A stretch of DNA of 17,476 nt from Deltaproteobacteria bacterium (lineage in GTDB: Bacteria > Myxococcota > B64-G9): contig QMME01000041.1 of the NCBI GenBank assembly GCA_003647095.1, positions 1 through 17,476 of the forward strand. Reading direction: 5' to 3'. Below, one piece after another: positions 14,460 through 17,476 of this stretch. The notes beneath the pieces were generated by a model. That model was given only the letters and a program-made list of their open reading frames with translations, ran no database searches and had not been told where the DNA came from. Each line of letters starts with the position of its first letter. Position 1 is the stretch's first letter. Both the position numbers and the translations under genes were made by a program.

Positions 14460-15257
14460 TTACTTCCGCGAGATGCTCCTGCCGTGAACGGCCACCAGGT
14501 CGAGCAGCCGCTCCACCAGCCTGTCGTCCACCACCGAGGCCAGGATCTCGGCCAGGGTCCCCAGCAGCTGGTCACGGTCACCGGCCGCCAGGATGTCGTC
14601 CAGGCGGGCGGCCATGCCCGCGGCCACCGCCGAATCCAGCCGGTCACGCAGCAGGCTGACCATGTCCTGGCGGGTACGCACGGCATCGTCCGAGGTGATC
14701 TCGCCGCTGAAGCCGTCGGCCACGTCCAGCGATTGTTGCTCTATCTCCGGTTCCGCAGCGGTTTTCTCTTCCGGTTGCGAACCCGGTTCCGGCTTCTCTT
14801 CCGGCAGCGGCTGTTGCCCGGGCGGCTCCGGCTCGCTGATGTCGAACTCGATGTCTTCCGCGCCCTCTTCTTCGTCTAGCTCCTCGGCGATCGGCGCCAG
14901 CCGGGAGACCAGATCGCGGACCTGCTGGGCGGTCACCGGCTTGGCCAGGGTATGTTGCACGCTGGTCAGGTCCCGTACCCGCTGCACCACCTTCTCCTTG
15001 GTGGAGGACATGAGCACGAAGCTGACCCCGGGAGCCAGCTTCTTCTGCTGCACCACCTTCAACACCTGGTAGCCGTTGAGCTGGGGCATGACCAGGTCGA
15101 GCAGCACCAGGTCGGGCACGTCGTCCTTGATGACCCTCAGGGCCTCGAGGCCGTTCGCCGCCGTGCGTACCTGGTAGCCCAGGGGTCGCAGCACACCGGC
15201 CACGAAGCGACACACCGACTGGTTGTCGTCCACCACCAGGATCTTGGGCCCGGCCAT
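14460..15257 (-). CDS. Response regulator with receiver and unknown C-terminal helical domain
   Basis: Predicted 265 aa from ATG 15257, preferred over ATG 15269 because GGTGA sits five bases before it. Residues 1-118 are a receiver: Asp10-Asp11 (ILVVDDN), phospho-acceptor Asp54 (LVLLDLVMPQLNGYQ), Ser84/Ser85 (VLMSSTKEK) and Lys106 (TLAKPV). An acidic, Pro-rich linker (about 121-178, EELDEEEGAEDIEFD) joins a helical C-terminal domain (AVRTRQDMVSLLRDRLDSAV, DQLLGTLAEILASVVDDRLV) with no recognised DNA-binding motif or enzyme signature. It may act by protein contact. It starts one base after the stop of the thiamine-binding-family gene, so the two are translated together. Its 3' side faces the hairpin repeat array. 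Confidence 0.9.
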   Translation of the reverse strand: MAGPKILVVDDNQSVCRFVAGVLRPLGYQVRTAANGLEALRVIKDDVPDLVLLDLVMPQLNGYQVLKVVQQKKLAPGVSFVLMSSTKEKVVQRVRDLTSVQHTLAKPVTAQQVRDLVSRLAPIAEELDEEEGAEDIEFDISEPEPPGQQPLPEEKPEPGSQPEEKTAAEPEIEQQSLDVADGFSGEITSDDAVRTRQDMVSLLRDRLDSAVAAGMAARLDDILAAGDRDQLLGTLAEILASVVDDRLVERLLDLVAVHGRSISRK

Positions 15258-15258
15258 G

Positions 15259-15594
15259 CTAGTCACCATCCCCGGCGTCGGTTTCGCCCCGGCCGCCGGC
15301 CGCCGTCATCTTCTCCCGCACCGCCCGCTCCTTGTCGGCCAGCCGTCCGGGCTTGTCGCGGCGATCGTCGATGGTAAGCCGCACCAGCACCCGTTCGGCA
15401 CCCATCTCCAGCAGGGCCTCACGGCAGCGTTTCACCACCGCCATGATCTCGTCCCACTCGCCTTCCAGGTTGGTTCCCATGGCGTGGAACTGGTGTCGCA
15501 GGCCGCTCGAGCGAATGATCTCCACGGACCGGGCCACGTATCGCGAAAGGGAGGTTCCCGCCCCCAGTGGTACCAGGCTGACCTCGGCAACCAT
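15259..15594 (-). CDS. MTH1187-family thiamine-binding protein
   Basis: Predicted 111 aa, close to the family size of about 100. Recognised by VAEVSLVPLGAGTSLSRYVA, HQFHAMGTNLEGEWDEIMAV, a CREALLEMGAERVLVRLTID helix-strand and DDRRDKPGRLADKERAV. Family knowledge: these small ferredoxin-like proteins (DUF77) form tetramers and some bind thiamine, though their cell role is unclear. The C-terminus adds a short polar tail (GGRGETDAGDGD). The ATG at 15594 follows GGAGG at six bases. It is first in a two-gene unit with the response regulator, behind an extended -10 promoter. Confidence 0.87.
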   Translation of the reverse strand: MVAEVSLVPLGAGTSLSRYVARSVEIIRSSGLRHQFHAMGTNLEGEWDEIMAVVKRCREALLEMGAERVLVRLTIDDRRDKPGRLADKERAVREKMTAAGGRGETDAGDGD

Positions 15595-15624
15595 AGCCTG
15601 CCTCCAGTCTGAATATGCCCGGTG

Positions 15625-15653
15625 ATTCTAGCACAACCCGGCCGGGTAACATA
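15625..15653 (-). promoter_or_regulatory. Extended -10 promoter of the thiamine-binding/response-regulator pair
   Basis: Minus strand: TGC-TAGAAT (15633-15625), five of six plus the TG extension, 31 bases before the start. The -35 (TATGTT, 15653-15648) is poor, as is common for extended -10 sites. The spacer contains the perfect 12-bp palindrome ACCCGGCCGGGT (15636-15647). Confidence 0.5.
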
Positions 15654-15713
15654 GTTTCCGGCTCTCCCGCCCCGGCAGCCGGTGGCAGCTGCACCCGCCG
15701 GTGGTGTTCGGAG

Positions 15714-16799
15714 CTACTCGAAGGGCCGGTCGAAGTACACCACCCGGCCGTCGCGTAACCCGGCCGCCAGCACCCCGGAGGAGGGGCTGACCGCCAGGCT
15801 GTCCACCGCCGCCTTGTGCCCGCAATCGATGGTACCCACCCGCTTCCAGGTCTCCACTTCGAGAACCCAGATCTTGCCCGCCTCGGCGCCGACGGCCAGG
15901 TAGCGGCCACGCTGGCCGAAGGTCACGCAGAAGTGGTAGCCGGGCAGCAGCAGGCGCCGCAGCTGCGAGCCCTGCATGGAGAAGGTGGTCAGGGCCAGGC
16001 TGCCGTCGGCGGCCACGATGAAGCGCCCGGCCGGGTCCAGGGCCACGAAGTGGGCATCGTGCTGGGCGTCGCCACCCTGGTTGACCAGGTTGCCCTGCTC
16101 GTCCCAGAACTTCAGGTAACTGACGCCGTCATCGGCGCAGCCGGCCGAGCTGAGCCAGCCCGGTCCATCGGGGCGGCGCAGCACCCGGCGTTGGTGGCAG
16201 CCGAAATCCTCGATGGTGGCCAGCTTGCGGCCGCTGGCCACGTCCCAGATCTTGAGGGCGAAGTCGTCGCCGGCGGTCGCCAGGCGCTTGCCGTCGGCGG
16301 AGAAGGCCGCCCAGTTCATGGCCGGCTTGGGAGTGGCGGCGTAGCGGGCCAGTTCCTCCTCGCTCATGTCTTTCTCGCGCGGGGGCTTGTCCTTGAGGAC
16401 CCGCACCAGCTTGCCCTGGCCGACGTCCCACAAGCGCGCCGTCTCGTCGCGACTGACGGTGGCCAGCAGCTTGCCGTCGGGCGAGAAGGCGGCCATCATC
16501 ACCGCCGCTCCGTGGCCCTTGAGCTCGCGCCACAGGGTGTGATTGTCGCCGCGCCACAGCTTCACCACCCCGGCCCGGTCGCAGCTGACCAGCAATTTGC
16601 CGTCCGGGCTGTAGCCGACGTGGGTCACCCCCTTGAGGTGTTTTCCCAGCTCGACCGCCGTCCAGCCGGCAAAGAGGTTCTTGGGGGCCTGCTTGCTGGT
16701 GGCGGGGGCGGCCTTTTTCCGGCCCGCATCGACCGGCGGAGTCTTCTCCGGGGTGCAGGCCGCCAGCAGGAACACGGCGACCGCTAGCCAGCGTGTCAT
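15714..16799 (-). CDS. WD40-repeat lipoprotein
   Basis: Predicted 361 aa from ATG 16799, which follows GGAG by eight bases; an upstream ATG at 16853 lies inside the previous gene. A lipoprotein signal (MTRWLAVAVFLLAAC, Cys15) is followed by a Lys/Pro/Ala linker. From about residue 50 there are WD40 blades: VGYSPDGKLLVSCDRAGVVK-LW, AAFSPDGKLLATVSRDETAR-LW, AAFSADGKRLATAGDDFALK-IW, then more degenerate ones to SLAVSPSSGVLAAGLRDGRV. An Arg/Lys/Glu insert (PPREKDMSEEELARY) separates the second and third blades. This should make one beta-propeller, a protein-docking surface held at a membrane. It begins two bases after the stop of the cyclic-nucleotide-fold gene, so it is in the same operon. Partners are unknown. 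Confidence 0.9.
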   Translation of the reverse strand: MTRWLAVAVFLLAACTPEKTPPVDAGRKKAAPATSKQAPKNLFAGWTAVELGKHLKGVTHVGYSPDGKLLVSCDRAGVVKLWRGDNHTLWRELKGHGAAVMMAAFSPDGKLLATVSRDETARLWDVGQGKLVRVLKDKPPREKDMSEEELARYAATPKPAMNWAAFSADGKRLATAGDDFALKIWDVASGRKLATIEDFGCHQRRVLRRPDGPGWLSSAGCADDGVSYLKFWDEQGNLVNQGGDAQHDAHFVALDPAGRFIVAADGSLALTTFSMQGSQLRRLLLPGYHFCVTFGQRGRYLAVGAEAGKIWVLEVETWKRVGTIDCGHKAAVDSLAVSPSSGVLAAGLRDGRVVYFDRPFE

Positions 16800-16801
16800 C
16801 T

Positions 16802-17476
16802 TCACTGCTCCTTTCCGGCCAGCTTGGCCGTGGTATCGCGCAGTCTCTGGCACAGGGTGCGCACGAACACCCGCAGCACCCTGACGGCGAAGCGATCGTT
16901 GGCCTGCAGGAAGCGCAGGAAGTGATCGCGGGAGATCTCGAAGGCCACCACCCGGCTCTTGGCGGTCACCCGGGCCGAAGTGGGTGCCTCGTCCACCAGC
17001 GACATCTCCCCCACGTACTCTCCCGGCCCCAGCTCGGCCACCTCGCTGGAGTGGTCGCCTTCCTGGCGGTGCACTCCCACCTGTCCCTCGCGCAGCACGT
17101 ACAGGGCCAGGCCGGGTCGCCCCTGTTCGATGATGACCTCGGCGGGTTCGAAGACGCGCTCCTCGCAGATGTTGTAGAACGACTTCATCTGCGCCAGCGG
17201 CATGTCCTCGAACAGGGGAATGCGGCGCAGGAAATCGAACCCTTCCATGACCCCCACCACCTGCTCCTGCAGCTCGGCGTCCTCGGGCAGTTCTCCGGCC
17301 GTGGTCTCCTCGTCCCGGCCCGCCTCCTGCGGCACCGGCACCTGCCCGGCCTCCAGTTCCTTGAGTCGATCGGCCGCGTCCCGGTAGGAGATGTCGAAGT
17401 CGATGAGCTGCTGGTAGATGTTGCGGGCCACCTCCACGTTGCCCTTCTTCAAGTGCAGGGAGGCCAGCTGGTAGTA
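16802..17476 (-). CDS. TPR plus cyclic-nucleotide-binding-fold protein (N-terminus cut by window edge)
   Basis: The last 224 residues are visible; the frame is open at the right edge. The first 42 residues (YYQLASLHLKKGNVEVARNI, YQQLIDFDISYRDAADRLKE) are the end of a TPR-like helical array. An acidic linker follows, then a cyclic-nucleotide-binding fold at about 84-205 (IPLFEDMPLAQMKSFYNICE, ALYVLREGQVGVHRQEG, GPGEYVGEMSLVDEAPTSAR). Glu157 of the phosphate-binding cassette is kept, but the conserved Arg that grips the cyclic phosphate is replaced: PTSAR stands where PRSAT is expected. Nucleotide binding is therefore doubtful and the fold may be a scaffold. There is no DNA-binding domain after it. 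It is followed by the WD40 lipoprotein gene after two bases. Confidence 0.85.
   Translation of the reverse strand, partial: YYQLASLHLKKGNVEVARNIYQQLIDFDISYRDAADRLKELEAGQVPVPQEAGRDEETTAGELPEDAELQEQVVGVMEGFDFLRRIPLFEDMPLAQMKSFYNICEERVFEPAEVIIEQGRPGLALYVLREGQVGVHRQEGDHSSEVAELGPGEYVGEMSLVDEAPTSARVTAKSRVVAFEISRDHFLRFLQANDRFAVRVLRVFVRTLCQRLRDTTAKLAGKEQ

Noticed and set aside
14178..14879. Plus-strand frame running through the hairpin array.
   Set aside because: It consists of translated repeats (PQAPR strings) and then the antisense of the response regulator; the site before ATG 14178 is too close.

Overview
This window is high-GC DNA (roughly 65% by eye) that looks like a Myxococcota or other former deltaproteobacterial chromosome. 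The main evidence is two secreted proteins ending in a Cys-Ser-Cys / hydrophobic helix / Arg-cluster tail of the MYXO-CTERM kind. Supporting signs are several lipoproteins with FG-GAP, Cys-rich or WD40 domains, a TonB-dependent receptor, separate TatA and TatB, and many CheY-type regulators. No rRNA, tRNA, insertion sequence or CRISPR array was seen.

Region 1 (1-5967, minus strand) is a tight run of five genes, all exported: a small lipoprotein, a Tat-exported DUF362 protein, a PKD protein and a beta-helix protein (both with MYXO-CTERM-like tails), and a TonB-dependent receptor that runs off the left edge. Start/stop overlaps and short gaps suggest one operon, read from an extended -10 promoter near 6002-6030. 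That promoter lies back to back with one for region 2.

Region 2 (6030-8208, plus strand) holds a 446-aa protein of unknown function. After a short repeat-bearing, AT-rich spacer comes a VapBC-type toxin-antitoxin pair, whose antitoxin message may be leaderless.

Region 3 (8224-10741, minus) is an 818-aa lipoprotein with a knotted Cys-rich N-terminus and FG-GAP repeats, with its own promoter. Region 4 (10780-12812, minus) is an operon with a near-consensus promoter: a CheY-like receiver, a fusion of four MshEN-like motifs to a CheX phosphatase domain, tatA and tatB. No tatC is present in the window.

Region 5 (12887-14173, plus) is an unknown signal-peptide protein with two membrane helices. 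It converges on region 6 across a 286-bp intergenic stretch full of short hairpin repeats, an exact 47-bp duplication and a perfect 19-bp inverted repeat. Region 6 (14460-15653, minus) is an MTH1187-family thiamine-binding protein followed by a response regulator. Region 7 (15714-17476, minus) is a WD40 lipoprotein preceded by a TPR plus cyclic-nucleotide-binding-fold protein that is cut by the right edge.

Taken together this is an envelope and signalling neighbourhood. The most unusual elements are the all-exported operon, the MshEN-CheX fusion in a che/tat operon, and the structured repeat array at 14181-14434. Functions beyond domain level are inference.
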